DNA of 64,000 nucleotides from Serinus canaria (GCF_022539315.1 NC_066313.1:72171934-72235933), one strand, 5' to 3'. Numbered from the stretch's first letter, positions 39,801-53,592 are shown. A program made the numbers and translations. Notes: generated from the sequence alone by a model not told the origin.

Positions 39801-40774
39801 AGGTTTAAAAAATGTGGTTTTTCCTGTTTATTAGCTTCTTTATAACTGTCCTGTGCAATTGTTGTTGATATATAAATATTGCATTATTGTAACATCCCAA
39901 TACTTTATCAGAACTTGCTTGTTTTAATATTTCAGTATCATTCTCAATTAATATTGAATATAATCAGCAAATGCAGTCTAGCCAACTAGAATAAGGGTAA
40001 CCAAACAGGATGAAGTTCATAAAGCTATATTTATACTCATAAATTGATCTTAATTACCATAGTTTGAAAAAGTGACAAGGAGGTTTTTTATAAGGATTGT
40101 TTAAATGAGATAAGTTCACACTGTCAAAAGAACCCAACTATGCTCATAAAGCAAATAAAATTTTGCCAATGATTAAAAGAAAAATTGCATTTTTTAACTT
40201 AAAAGGAGATTTGAAGGAAAAGAGTATGAATAAAATCAGTTTAATTGGGTACTGTGAGGTAGTCCTTAAATACTTGTCAATACTGCATGCAGAAAGAGTG
40301 ATGACTTAAAATGTCTTGCTTGTTTTCTTTGTAATCAAGATACTGAAACGATATGTTACTGTTATCTGCACAGAGTAATCTCTACCCAATTGATCCGTTG
40401 TCTCATTTCTGTATGTCTTTGACAATGGTTGAAGCAGAAGTTTCTGCTGCTGTTAAACACTGCAGAGAAAACATGGAACTTGTCAGGAGAAACTGTCAGG
40501 TACCTGAATTGTGTGTTTCACTTCTTAGCCTTGAACCCCCAATTTACTTGTCAGCTTTGTCATTAGTATCAAAATTTGGATGCAGCCAATATATGTGATT
40601 CCTGGTATTATCAGTTAAATTTCTGGAATTGATGTTTGAGGTTACCTCTTTGTATCTATTTCATCAAAACATGTTTATTCTTGTATATGCACATAAAATC
40701 TCTCATGGGGTATCAATATTAAATGCAAATTCTAAGAGATTACTTCTGAAGTTATTTTGTCATGCTTTGCTTGC

Positions 40775-41512
40775 TGTGGTGTTTTTGTTTGGTTGGTTGG
40801 TTTTTTCTGTTTGTTTTGGTGGCATTTTTTTTTCCCTGTCCTATGGTCTTCTTGCGTTTCTCTCTTTGTTAAAAGCAGTTTAAAGGGGAATGCTCAAAAC
40901 TGAGTTCTCCCCCTTCGTTTTAACCAATCCCTTTCCACCAATAAGGAGAAACAAAATACGAGTAGATATAAGCGAACAAATAACTTGCTAATAAGTGAAA
41001 CAGCAACAGTAGAAAATACCAGTAAATAATCCCTTGATACAAAATTCCCAAATCTCACAATCTGCCCAAGGACAGAGAGACACCTAGAATGGCAGAAATG
41101 CCCTTTCCCAGATGGCATCCACCATGGACAGCTGTGTGTGGGGAGACAGGGAAAATGGCATCAGACCCTCCTCCCAGGTGGTGACCTTTGCAGGTGACTG
41201 TGTCCTCTGGGAGACAAAGTGAAAGGATGGCAGCAAACCCTCCTGGGAATGCGGGAGGAGCTCAAGTGGCAGATGAGAGGTGCTGGGGTGTGTGGGGTCA
41301 GTGTCACTGCCTGCTGCTCCCTCCTGCTGCCTCCCCTGCTGCCCCTTCCTGATACCTCCTCCTGCTGCCTCCTCCTACTGCCCGCCAGACTGTGCCGGTG
41401 CTGGTGCTGCTGGGCTTTTGTCAGGTCTGGGAAAAAAATGTAGGTGCCAGCACAGAGTGACCTGGCCCCAGGGACTGGCTGGAATTGATGACATTTTGGG
41501 TTACCCACCACA
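40775..41512 (+). mobile_element. Putative solo LTR of an avian endogenous retrovirus
   Basis: The segment starts TGTGGTG and ends CACCACA, exact inverted 7-bp ends with the TG...CA form of an LTR, about 738 bp apart. Its interior differs in base make-up from the intron: a T/G-rich start, an A-rich middle (40960-41060) and a GC-rich end (41130-41480) with a (CTCCTGCTGC)-like stretch near 41330-41375. The general look is that of passerine ERV LTRs. I found no matching target-site duplication at these ends (CTTGC before, GAGTC after), so the boundaries may be wrong or the duplication eroded. There are no gag, pol or env remnants beside it. Open frames at 41161-41535 (minus) and 41219-41537 (plus) are composition artefacts. 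Confidence 0.5.
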
Positions 41513-44500
41513 GAGTCTTGACCTGGAAGAAACATAGTTTCAGTTCATGTTACGGCTTCATTCATATGATTTTTAGGAAATTCTGAATTTTGATTACAAT
41601 CTTATGCCAAATTAATGCAGAAAACAAGAAGCATAAACAAGTATGAAATACAGGCAGACGTCTGTCTGGTTCTGAGAGCATTGAGATACAATTTCTTTGA
41701 ACAGTATATAAGCATTCAGATATATGTAAAAAATTTTGGAAACATTTTGATGTTACTAAAGGATCTATTAATCTAAAGACTGTATACAGGGAGCTTTTAA
41801 AAGCCAGTGGTAATCTAATGTTAATAACTTCTATATACTTGGCATCAAATTTCATCTAATAATTTTTGCATTGGCATGGGTTTTTTTGACCTTTACCATT
41901 ACTTATAAGGAGATTTCCAGTCTTGAATGAAAAGATTCAAATTATAAAGGATTTGTGGTATTTTTAAGGTACATTACATCAGTAATAAGGGTCCTCAGTC
42001 CCAGGAAAGGTGTACTTTAATTCTTTTACTATGTAGCCTAGTTTGAGCTTTCATTCACTCAATCTTGTTTTCAGCCACTTACTATCAGACATCTCTTACC
42101 CATGCATGTTGGGGTAAGATGTTTCTTAGCCATGCTTGCCATGCTTTTGCCTGGAAAATTTTTGCAGGCCCTTTTGAAGATTCTGTACTTTTACCACCAT
42201 TTTCATGGGTTTGGCATTCATTTGGTAGGTGTATATACATGAAAAAAGAAACCATTGTTACTGCCCTGCTGAGTGTGCTTGGTCTGTGATGAGTTACTGT
42301 GACAACTTAGTGAAAATGTCCTTGACCCTTGTATCTGAGGATTTCAGGAGGCATAGCAGTCACTACTCATGTTCAGCTAAAGCTGTAAAAATATGGAAAA
42401 CCCTGTGATAATGTATTACTCATTATCATGTCATTTACTGACCTGACTTCTTAATTTGGGCTGAACTTCTTAAATCTCTTGCTGTAAAGTATAGATTATA
42501 GAATTGATTTGACATTGTTGTTGTTTTCTGAATTGTTTTTGACTTTTCTGCATTCTTCTCAAAAAGATGGCACAGGATTTTAGTACTGGTTGCACTGGGT
42601 TTATGTATGGGTGCATCAATTGTGACACGATATGATCCCAAGGACTGAGTTAGAAATTCACTGTCATAAAAGCAATTTGAACTCAGCTCTCTGAATGCCA
42701 ATGTTTCTAGGTCCCTCAGTATCAGATTATTTAAAGATATTGCATTACCTGTCTTATATTCATTTGAACTCTGCATTTGGCAGCTATATTTTATCTCTGT
42801 ACAAATGTCTGCATATTACAGAAAGATCCAGATTTAGCTGTATCATTGGTTTTACTGCACCATTCCCTCTAATTTTATATCATCTGCAAATTGTATGAGC
42901 AAAGATTTTATTTTTTGTTCTATTAAATGCAATTAGTCACAGGATCTTAGACAATCTGGTTAACTTTAGTGATCCAAGAGGGGTATTTACTTCATTTTTA
43001 CTCCAAGTGCTTGTTCATGTCTTAATTATTAATTCAAAGGTTTTAAGTTCTCATCTCACTTACTTTTGTGAACTGAAAGATCTTGTGGTTTCATTATAAA
43101 GTAGCAATCTTGCCAAGAAGATCTATCTTGTACAAAGCCACACTTCTTGTATGAACTACTTGTCAAGTACTACTTGTGATTTTACTCTTAATTAAGAACA
43201 TTTTGTTTTTCCAGGAAAGCATTATTTTGCCTGTGATCAGTGTCAGATTAGTGAAACTATATCCAGTTAACAAACATAGTATTTATGAGCTCTTTATATT
43301 TTTAAAAATAATTATTATTACAATACTCATGTTTTTGAATCTTAAAGAAATTCAGCATAATCGAATATTTTTGGAAGACCCAAATAATTTCTTCCAGTAG
43401 TAATTTGTAATAGCCTGGGATGAACACTATGTTGTTTTGCTCATTTAATAAAATTGAATACTGTCCTATCATTACACAATAAAATATCTTTCTCAGTTGC
43501 TATTTCTGTAACAGAATTTTCCTTTTCCTATCAGTTTTCTTGAAGTCTCTCAATACTATTCCTTAACTTGTGATTGTAAACCCGTTTGGTGTTGCTCTCA
43601 CAGGGAGATTAACCTCTCCCAGGGGGTCTGGGTTATTTTGCATTTTGTGGGGAATTAGAACTTTGTGCAAATTTAGGTATCAAAACTTTGAAGGTCTATA
43701 TCTGTGCTAGGTGCCCAGGTAACATTTAAAGTCAGTGTAGAGAAAAAGACACAGAGCAACATGTTCATACTTCAGGAGCAGATGAATGGTGCTTTTGACA
43801 CCCAAGTTCCATATAGATTTTACAAGTATAGACTAGTAGGATTGGTTCAGGTGTAAAAATTTTAAATCAAGACAGATGAAATTGAACGTCTTTCATAGTT
43901 TTCCTGTACATATATGAAAGACTCTTCTGTGACCTACAGAATTACCAGAACTTTGCAGTGGTCAATCCATTTAACCTGTTTAGGAAAGGAGTGAATAGTC
44001 TTCTGGATTTATCTCTTTATTTCTTGTAACGTGAATATGTAGAATCTATTTATATTAAAACTATTTTATTTAAAACAACTGTATTGAACTCAGTGAGATG
44101 AAAAACTCATTGTGTGCAGCTAATTTCCATCAAGGATGGACACAGTTTGTGTATTTTTTGCTTAAGAGCTACTTCAAATGCCTGCTGTGTTGGTGGTCCT
44201 TCAAAAAACCTCAGCATCCAACTCTGTTCAACTGAAATTAGTCTAGTGGTAAAATGTGGCACACAGCACTAAGATAGCAAGATCCAGAGGTATCAGAATG
44301 GAGAAAAATAAGTTAACAGTGTGTTTCTACCATAGTTCATATTGTGGAGCTGCAAGGGATACCATTCTCTTTGCTAATGGCTAAGACAGAAGAATGCTTT
44401 TTTCCTGTAATCAAATACTACTTCTTACACTCTTCTTGCTTTAAAATACTCAAAAGCAGAGTTATAAGAGGAGCAGAAGCTGTCAGAACATCATTGCAAG

Positions 44501-45120
44501 TAGCTCTGTGAGTAACTTTGATCTGCTGTGGTTGATAGGTAATTGTATGGTTGCCACAGAGAGGAGAACCACGGCTTTACACATCCAGCAGTATGTGAAA
44601 AGACACTGAGACTCAGAAGATTTAGCAGAAACTATGTAAGATTTGCTAGCACAATACAGAAAGTGCCATTTTAGAGGCCTCTACAGTACCCTGTCTGACC
44701 ATTAGCTGTGCCTTCAGAAAGGGCCTTACAGGCTCATGTCACACCTGACAGTCTCACATGGGACTCACTTCTGAAACAGCTTCTGTTGTAACTCAGTGCT
44801 TTGGAGAACTGAACATAACCTCTTGTGCAGTTTAGTTAGGGATCCATTTTCCGTTCCACAGGACAGAATCAAATCCAGCTGAAATAAAATACAGGCAGAG
44901 GTTGGCACGTAAATACATTTTCAATATCTGTTATTGTATATGATGTGAATTATCACCTCTTTTAAGGACTTTGGAAAGATTCTGTGTTAGGGTGTGAAGA
45001 GGGAAAATCTGAACAGCACAATAGAAGCATGCAGTAGCTGTGAACTTTGACCATTGTGCACTTAAGTGCTATTCAGTTCACGATTTTTCTTAATTCAGAC
45101 TTGAAGTATGTTGACTGTAA

Positions 45121-45398
45121 TGGGCAGGACAACGGGCAATGGGTTTAAATTACAAGAGGGCAGTTTTAAATTAGATTTAGTAAAAAAAAAATCTTTACTC
45201 AGAGGGTGATGCAGCACTGGATCAGGTTGCCCAGAGAAGTTGTGGATACTCCACCTCTGAAAGTGTTCAGGGCCAGGCTGGATGGGGCCCTGAGTGACTT
45301 GAGCTTTTGAGTGGCATCCCTGCACATGGCAGGGAGTAGAGAAGTAGATAATCTTGAAGGTCCCTTCCAGCCCTAACCTTTCAGTGATGCGTGACTCT
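45121..45398 (+). mobile_element. CR1 LINE 3'-end fragment
   Basis: The fragment follows the CR1 3' end from GGGCAGGACAACGGGCAATG through TGGATCAGGTTGCCCAGAGA, AGTGTTCAGGGCCAGGCTGG and CTGCACATGGCAGGGAG to AAGGTCCCTTCCAGCCCTAA. About 280 bp are present. An A-run (about 45181-45190) interrupts the ATTCTTTACT motif region. Confidence 0.95.
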
Positions 45399-48300
45399 AT
45401 ATCTGGATTAAATTAAAAAAAAAAAGAAATGAAATTTACACTAACTACTGCTGATATCTGCATCTTATGGAAGTTGTTTGTGATTTCTATGTTTATGATG
45501 CAACGTCATAGAATCCACAGTTTTCAATAGGTCACGCTCTGTTTTTTAGGTAAAGATTGTCATTTTGGAGCTGAGGTCATCTTACTGTAAATTTTTGAAG
45601 CATCAGTTACAGTATAATAGATTGCTTGCTCTTGAGCATCTTCCCTCAAACAGATTTGCTCTGCCAGAATTTAAATCTTACTCTTTGGAGTCAATTAGGA
45701 TTAGAGTTGAAAGGTTAAGAAATCATGAAAGCAATTAAAAATTTACAGTTCAGGCAGCTGAACTCATTTTATCATCTTAATAGAGACAGTGTAGCAATAG
45801 CATATGGTTAACTTTTCAGCAGATAACTTGAAGAATGAAAAATTATCACCTCTCCTGTCACCTGTGTGGCTCTTCTGTCCATGTCTTCCAAAGTCCATCA
45901 CTAGCAGGTCTTCAAATAAAGAAATAGATGAGGTCACTAGTAGGTGGTCTTATCTTTATACTTTGGAACAAATGTGTGACATTGTTATGAAAAGTCAGTG
46001 CTCTTCAGAAAACTTTGGTCATTATTTAGGCTTCACATAAGGAGGTAAATAGTAATTTATCAGAACAGTGACTCCCATAGGCATAATTATTGTTGAGATC
46101 ACAGTAAATCAATTCCTGTCAGTTACTGACAAAGGTAATTGCTCTCAGCTGCAAGCTCAGGGAGAAGATTTACTGTATATACCTGTTCTTGTACTTCTTG
46201 GTGTTAAAAAAGACCTCTGATGCATGCTCAGTATCTTAAGAAACATTAAGGACTCATGTTTTCACCTGGCAACTACTTAAAAGCAGTAATGACAGAAAAA
46301 CTTTGGCTTAGGACTTGGCTCATGAAGTTCTTTAGGAGAAAACTTGGATTGAGAAGAGTATGTATGTGGATGATAGCACTGGGACTGCTTTTCACTTGGC
46401 TAGAATTATTCAACAAAGTTATTTTTTAGTTTGTGTTGGTCATCTTATTTGTGTCATAAATTAAGGTTTTTCAGTGCAGTATGGAAGAAAAATACCAGGA
46501 TTTAGAGTGTAGAAAAGTTGTCAAATGCATTAAAAATTAAGTAATTAAGGGAATTTGTTCTATTTCATGTCACGCTTACCTGACTACAATTCATTCTTCA
46601 GCAGCAAAAACAAACTTTGAAACCAATGAGATTTTTCATCTAGAGGAAAACTAGAGGAAAATAGTGACATCTTACAGTACTTTGATGTTAGAAGAATTTA
46701 TTGTACAAAATATCTGGGAAGGTCTTTGATCCACTTTCAAAAAAATCCAGAGAGAGTTAGGAGCACTGAATATTGCACAAATATTAGTGCTCTCATTTCC
46801 TTCCCCTGAGCTTTTTCTTCTTTGTTCCAGATGATTTCTAATTTTTGAGAGAGGAGTTTTAAGAAATTCAAATAAAACAAAAGCTCTGCATATAGCAGAT
46901 GACTAAAATGAGGGAAAAATCCATAGGAATCTTTTTTGTTTTTAACTCATTGCCTTATACATTGTGATTGCTGAAAAAAATGAGGAAAACAGGTCTTCAA
47001 CTCAAAGTAGCAAAACGTTACAGATTTGAAAGATGGAGATGTAATCCTCATCTGGTGGAAACATACAGCTGAACTTCATTTAAATGTGCTTCATTATTTT
47101 GATCCTCAAAACTTTCAGTGGCTGTACAAATGCTTAATCTTCAGATGGGTTGTAAAGCCTCTCGATCTGTGATTTTAAATTAAGCTGTATCTTCAAAATT
47201 TCCTTGATGCTCAAGATAACATACATTGGTTTGTATTTTGATATCTTTTTTGGCTTAGAAGAAATTATTTATGAATATGATAATTTCAAGCATGAATTTA
47301 AAATTTGTTTAATTAAAAATATTAGTAGTATAGTAATAGTATTTGTTTATATAGTGATCTTTTTATTAGTTTAAGAGATTACCCTCGGATAGCATTAGTT
47401 TGTAATGGAGTTTTTAATCTTCATTATAAACATGCTGTTTTGCTAAACTTTGATAAAAATCAAAATTTCTTAGATATTTCCCTGATTTTTTTGAGATTGT
47501 TATGAGTGAATAGGAGTTGATTCAGATGTGTGCAAGATGTTTTATTTGCTTTTTAAGAAACAGTTAAATCTGCATACATTAGGTTCTTTCTTCATCTGAA
47601 AAAACAGAGTCTGTCTTTTCCAGTTGCAGAAAGATCAATTTTCCTTTGGTTTGCTGAGGACTTGACACCTATTTCTGGTATCAAAATTATTATAGTAAAT
47701 TTAGGTAATACCTGTTACCCTGCAGGTACCTGCTGCAAATGATGCAAGTTTCTGGGGCTTCCCTAGGGTTTTTAGGTGGGATTTGGATGCCCATCTATCT
47801 AAAGAAGTATTGAAATGCCATTCTAGGAAGGAGAAAAGTGTAAAACTCTCAGAAATAAGCAAATGCTGTGGATTGTAATTAAATGGCAAAAGGCCTTCCA
47901 GAGCAAAGAGGATGCTGCATGAATAGGCACTCGGAAAGTTAGGCAGACTCAGAAAGTAGAGGAACGTATTATGTTCTGAATTATTTTTGGTAACCCTGTA
48001 AAAACATAAAGGAGATTTACATAAACTAGTTCCCACATTCATTTTCTATCATAAAATCAAATAAGTAAATTCATTTAAGAAGTAAGTGATCCGTTTCAGG
48101 ACTGGTCACTTGGCTACTGTGAGCGATAGTTAGTATTCATGGCCATCCTTTTAGTAAGTAACAACTTTTTAGTTTCCACAGACAAATGTACCATAGAAAA
48201 CAACATCCCTCACACTCTTTTTCCTGCCTTTTCTTTTCTTTCACATTTCCTTTTTCTTCAAAATATTGAAAATGCATCTAGAAACAAAAAAAATTTATTA

Positions 48301-49224
48301 CCAAGCAAAGTGATGTACAAATGTCTTATAATGAGAATAAGCTCCAATTTTCCTTTTCTGTTGCTCAGACTAATTTGCAGTTCATTGCCTAAAGCTAAAT
48401 GTAAAAGTCATGTCTGTATTACAAGGATCTCCAAAGAATTTCACTTCCTTGCAGGCTTTCACATATATACTTCTAAAAGATTTTGATGATAATTCTTGTT
48501 ATATTCAATCAGATCCATATATTGTTTAGTGACACTACTCACTTTTTATTTTTCAGTATGCAACATGAGATTGCACAGTATTTATTTTTTTATGTTAACA
48601 GAAAGTACACTTCAAAAGTCCATGAAGACAAAAGCCTTTCAATTTGCTGCTTTGTAAAAAATAATGGTTTAGACTGCAATACAAATCCTATTCTCAGTTT
48701 GCTACAAGCTCATAGATTTACTTGTTGGTGATGAATAACCGTAATATTTTTATATCACATTCTTGCTGACCTCAAGCCCCAGTGAAGCTAAAGGGCATCA
48801 GTTTTTTTGAACAGGCCACTGGAAGACATTAATACAAAGTTTGCTTAATCTTAAAACGTGAAAACATCTGCTTGAATTCTGTAGCATGTTGTGTAGGTTT
48901 TCAATGTAGGCAGCTTTCAAAAAATTGGCTGATTTTGCTCCCTGCAGTGGCTTTTGCTTCAGCCAGTGGGAAGTTATTTCAGAAGGATTTAGATGGTGCA
49001 GGAATAATTGGTTTAATAAGAAGAAGTAAGTCAAAAGTTAAAGAAGTCAAGCACTTTTCCAATGCATTCATATATCTCTTCTTACATCAACAGTTCTTTA
49101 AAAGGAAAGTATTATACCTTATTTAATTCTCTTTCCTGCTAACTTAATGGCAGCAGAACAAAAAAAAATTTTGCAGTTATTAAAGAATAATGGTTTTACG
49201 GATGCACATTCTGCAATGACCATG

Positions 49225-50315
49225 ATGAGATAGTGGAATTCAAGATCCTGAGAGGTGAGAGCAGGGCAAAAGGCAAGATCATGAGTCTGGACTTCAGGAG
49301 AGGACACTTTGACCTCTTCAGGGATCTTTTTAAAAGAGTTCTCTGGGATGAGGTCCCTGAGGGCAGAGGGGCCAAGAAAGCTGGTTGATATTCAAGGATC
49401 AAGTTTGAGAGGTGTCCATCCCAGTGGTCATGAAGATAGGAAAAAGAGGCTAACAGTATTTGCTGGCAAAAGTCAGATTAAGAAAGAAGTATCCAGAATG
49501 TGAAATCATGGACACATGACCCACAAGGAGCACAGAATTGCTGTCCAGTCTTAGAGGGATGAAGTTAGCGAAGCCAAAGCCCACTTGAAGTTGAAGCTAT
49601 GGAAGAATGACAGAGGCAACAATAAAGGAGACTATGAATATATAAACAGCCAAATGCTAACTGGGAAAAATCTGTAGCTGCTGCTGAATGAGCAGTGGTC
49701 ATGGTGCAAAGATCATGGAATATGCTGATGTATTCAATTCCTTCTTCTCCTCATTCCTTACTAATAAGACCAGTGTCCTGTTTTGGCTGCTCCTCTCAGC
49801 ATGGATGAGGCTAAACCTGGAGTACTGTGTCCAGCAGGGGCTCTTTAGTACAAGAGAGACATGTATATATTGGAGAGACTGCAGCAAAGTGCCACAAGGA
49901 CTGGAGACTGGAGCATCTTTCATATGAGGAAAGGCTGAGAGAGCTGAGACTGTTCAGCCTGGAAGTAGAAGGCCCAGGGGGATCTTACTAATGTCTGCAA
50001 ATACCCAACAGGAGGGTGCAAAGAGGAGGGCATTAGGCTCTTTCCAGTGGTGTCCATTGGCAGCAACAGAGGCACTGGGTCCATACTGAAACACAGAAGA
50101 TTCCCTCTGAAAATTAGGAAACCTTTTGTCATGTTGGGTGGCCAAACATTGAAAGAGGCTGCCCAGAGAGGTGGTGGAGTGTCCATCCTTGGAGAATGTG
50201 AAAGTCATCTGAACATGGTCTTGGACTACTGACTCTGGGTGGCCCTGCTTGAGCAGGGGAAGTCAGGCCTGCTGAATTCGAGAGTCCCTTCCAACCTCAG
50301 CCATACTGTGATAGG
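49225..50315 (+). mobile_element. CR1 LINE with internal deletion
   Basis: The left part (about 49225-49785) matches the CR1 ORF2 region between endonuclease and reverse transcriptase: GATAGTGGAATTCAAGATCC, GGACTTCAGGAGAGGACACT, CTCTTCAGGGATCTTTTTAA and GGGGCCAAGAAAGCTGG. It reaches the stretch that would lead into the reverse transcriptase. From about 49795 it continues as the CR1 3' end: CCTGGAGTACTGTGTCCAGC, TGAGGAAAGGCTGAGAGAGC and GCCCAGAGAGGTGGTGGAGT, ending GAGTCCCTTCCAACCTC. Most of the reverse transcriptase coding region between them is missing. The reading frame is broken, so this is a dead copy. Confidence 0.9.
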
Positions 50316-51610
50316 CAGTTTTTAACTAAGTGTCACACCATTGCTGCATGTTTTTCCAGCTTAAGGCAGAGACATATGAGTTCTTTCAATTCCGGCTAGA
50401 GAAACAGAAAAGTTACGTGTGGTCAAGACTATAAGCTGTTTCAATTTATTTTCTTTTCATCCTAGGAAAGGTCTCTCATCCCTCATCTTTGTTGTACTGG
50501 AGATAAGTACTTAAAATATGTTTTTCTATTTCATTTCCTGTTTGACATGGCAGTATAGGTTTTATAGGTAAGTAAAAAACTGTTTTCAGTGTGAATGCAC
50601 TATTTGGTTTGAAAAGGGAGGTGTTCCTAGGAATGATAATATTTTCAGGGTACATGCATTCAAAGAGCAAAGATGCAGGCCCAGTTCCATCCTGGAACAT
50701 CTGGATTATGTTTTTCATAAGATTTCTGCTTAATGAGACAGCAATAATTTTGGCAAGAGGTGAAATATTAGGTTTAATTTCTGATTTCTTGAAGTAAATG
50801 GAGATGCATTACATTTGGGAGCATTTGTGTGACTTTTTTAGGCATTTCTTTGTATTAAGTAATAGTAACAAAAAAGAATCAAATGACCAATCTTGAAAGA
50901 GATCATAAATTATACTGTGGGTTTATGACTATATATTGGGATCTCTTTAGACTCAGTCCTGTGGTTGTCTGAATTGTAAAAGGAGAGTGGTGTGATTGAG
51001 AGCTGCAAATATGGACCATTTCCTGGTAGGGCTCTGCAGTCTCACACTTAGGTAAAACTCTTCAAAAATTACATCACTCTGTATATGTCTTATTATATGT
51101 CAGTTACAACAGCTAAACAACTAGAGATAATAAGAGAGTACATGTTATCTTATATGACTTTGGAAGTGTTCAGAAGAGGTTGTAGCATAGAAATGACATA
51201 GTTCTTGGGGTTTGCAGAGATCATGGCATGCCAAGTATTTAACTGTGTCCCTAAACCCATTCCAAAGTGGCAATATACACGAGGCCGTATTTAAATGCTC
51301 AGTTTTGTTGAAATTTTAATCCTGCCAAGTCAATGAACTTAGCAGGCTCGTGTAAGAGTTGATGGAAGCAAGACAGGTAGTAAAGCTAATGTACCTGAAC
51401 AGAGTTATTAGAGGTTTCCAGGTGCAGCTTGTAGTGTTGGCAGTGTTCAGCTCTCCTTAAGGACTGCAAGTATGGTTGGAGTCCCTTTATCTCACATCTC
51501 TCAATAATTTTTGAGTGAAATTGTTCAAAACAAAGTAAGAGGACTGATTTGTTTTATCTATTGTCAATCAAATGGGTGGGTTTTTAACCTTAGCTAAAGT
51601 CCAGCATAGC

Positions 51611-51903
51611 AGTACTTAAAAGGGCAGCTACAGGGAGGACATAGGCTCTCTATAAAAAGCCACATGGAGGTGACATGAGGAAATGGCTCCAAGTGGCGTT
51701 TGGAGTGCTTTCATCTCAGTATAAGAAATAAAGTTTTTACAGTGAATAAATGCACTTTTTAAAGATGAGTACTCATCATTGGAGGGCTTCATGATTCAAT
51801 TGGATGGGTTGCTTGATAATCTGATCTAGGCTCCCTTTCCCACAAAAGACTAGACCACTTGATCTTTCAAGAGCCCTTCCAGCCTGGCCTGTTCTAGGGT
51901 GGT
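51611..51903 (+). mobile_element. CR1 LINE 3'-end fragment, diverged
   Basis: AGTACTTAAAAGGGCAGCTA, ACAGGGAGGACATAGGCTCT and TGAGGAAATGGCTCCAAGTG match the CR1 3' region. After a less similar middle come TTGGATGGGTTGCTTGATAA, TCTGATCTAGGCTCC and AGAGCCCTTCCAGCC. The middle (about 51700-51790) is rearranged or diverged. Confidence 0.8.
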
Positions 51904-53044
51904 ATGTCTTATTCAATCCTCTTTTTCCTCTGTTCTTTTATTTGACCTTATCCAAGTCACCATCTTAAGCAGAGTGAACCAAATTAAAAGTTACTGCATT
52001 ATCGAACAAAGCATGGTATTTTCACAGTTATCTGAAATACATACAGTGCCTTCCAGGATGATAAATGGCACAGCTTCAGTGATTTCTTTCCTGAGGCTGA
52101 AATGAAGAAACCCCCATTTTTCTTTTCTAAAGTATCGTCTCTTTGAGGGAACTGAGAAAGGCATCGTTAAAGACTGTGAAGAAAAGCATTTATTATACAT
52201 TTTCATATTTGAATTTTTAAGTCTAAGATGAGTTTACCTATCTTAATTGGCTTATGGCAATAAACAGTACATAATATGTACTTCACATCCCTTACACAAG
52301 GTGAAACAGATGGTGATGTTCTAAAAATGCATTGTTAGGCACTATTTTACATGGTTTTGCTCGTGACATTTTTGAAGTATCTGAAAGTTCAGATGCTAAG
52401 CATCATATATATTTACCTGAATTAGAGACCTTATTGTGCATGTATATATTATTTAATTTATTTAATTTATACTAAAAATAAATGTCTATTTCCTCTTCTT
52501 CTCCCAGCAAATCATAAGCAGGTAAAAACCCACTTTGTTGTTGTAACTTTTAATTTAAAATGGATTTTGTTTGCTAAATTATTTTTTTATCATTTTCTTG
52601 AGAAATAATTAATATAAAATAAATATAAACTGCAAATGAGAATGGCAAAATTCAAAATTTAAACTATTGCCAAGGAAAAAAAAAGAGCAAGAACATTCTA
52701 AAGACAGATTGCTGGTAGCTAGATTTCATTCCAGTCTGAGTGGAAAAAATTGGTGTCTTGATAACCTGAAAAATGCTTTTTTTGTCAAGCATCCAGAAAA
52801 GAAATGGTGAGGCCAGAGGCAGACATCACTTTCTACCTGTTGAGTGCTTGGGCATTTTACATGATTTTGTGGATAGAAAGTAAATGAGAGTTTTAGTTTT
52901 CTCCCTTTCAGCTTAGTGCCCTTGCGACAAATTAAAAGTCAGGCTTCCTTTTCCTTGCTCTCTGTTGGACAAAGGATTGTTGCATTTCTGCCTTTGTCTC
53001 CAGTGACAAAGGGACTGTTGATGTATTGTCTGAAGCAATATGAT

Positions 53045-53530
53045 GTGTGTTAGGGGTGCTGAGGGCTGTTAGGTTTGCAGGTTCAGCCACTGGTGGAGCT
53101 GAGTCTGTGTCTCAGGGACGCACGGGTGAGGGGACACACGCGCACGCCAAGGACACTGACACGGCTGATCACCCAGGCTGCCTCAGGACATCACCAGCAG
53201 AGCACACACACAGCTCTCTCCAAGGTCACAAACACATGGACATTTGTGAGGTACCCTGGCGTGCCTTTACACAACTGGCACCTCTGCCTGGATCCCAGCC
53301 CCACTTACCTGTCCCACAGGCTGGTGCAGCTGGGTGCTCGCTGCAAACATGCAGCACTCACACTCTCATCCCACAGATACCCCACATTAAATACCAGCGT
53401 GGACTCTCTGCCTGTCTGAGACCTCTGCCGGGACTGAGGACCCTTCACAAACATACTACCCCAATCAGCCAACACCAGGCACATGGGCTGTGACCCAAGA
53501 CCCACTCCAGCCACCAGCTCCGAGCCCCTC
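53045..53530. other. GC-rich block of unknown origin in intron 2
   Basis: About 480 bp are clearly richer in G+C and CpG than the surrounding intron. A 148-codon open frame (53047-53493, +) spans nearly all of it, with a second frame open at 53075-53419. Neither has a recognisable domain, and open frames are expected in GC-rich DNA with few stop codons. The make-up recalls retroviral LTR or leader sequence, but I could not find TG...CA ends or a target duplication. The flank at 53530-54120 is pyrimidine-rich on the plus strand. Origin unresolved. Confidence 0.5.
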
Positions 53531-53559
53531 ACTCACCCCAGTACCTCAGGTTTATTTTT

Positions 53560-53592
53560 ATATGTACCCCATTCAAATATGTACCCCATTCA
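53560..53592. repeat. Tandem duplication, 17-bp period
   Basis: ATATGTACCCCATTCA occurs at 53560-53575 and at 53577-53592, one base apart. It lies at the right edge of the GC-rich block. Confidence 0.9.

Noticed and set aside
41161..41537. Overlapping open frames on both strands (Cys/Pro/Ser-rich)
   Set aside because: They sit in the GC-rich end of a putative LTR with a CTCCTGCTGC-like simple repeat; composition effect.
53047..53493. 148-codon open frame as a gene
   Set aside because: GC-rich with few stops, no domain, a second frame is also open; kept only as a compositional block.
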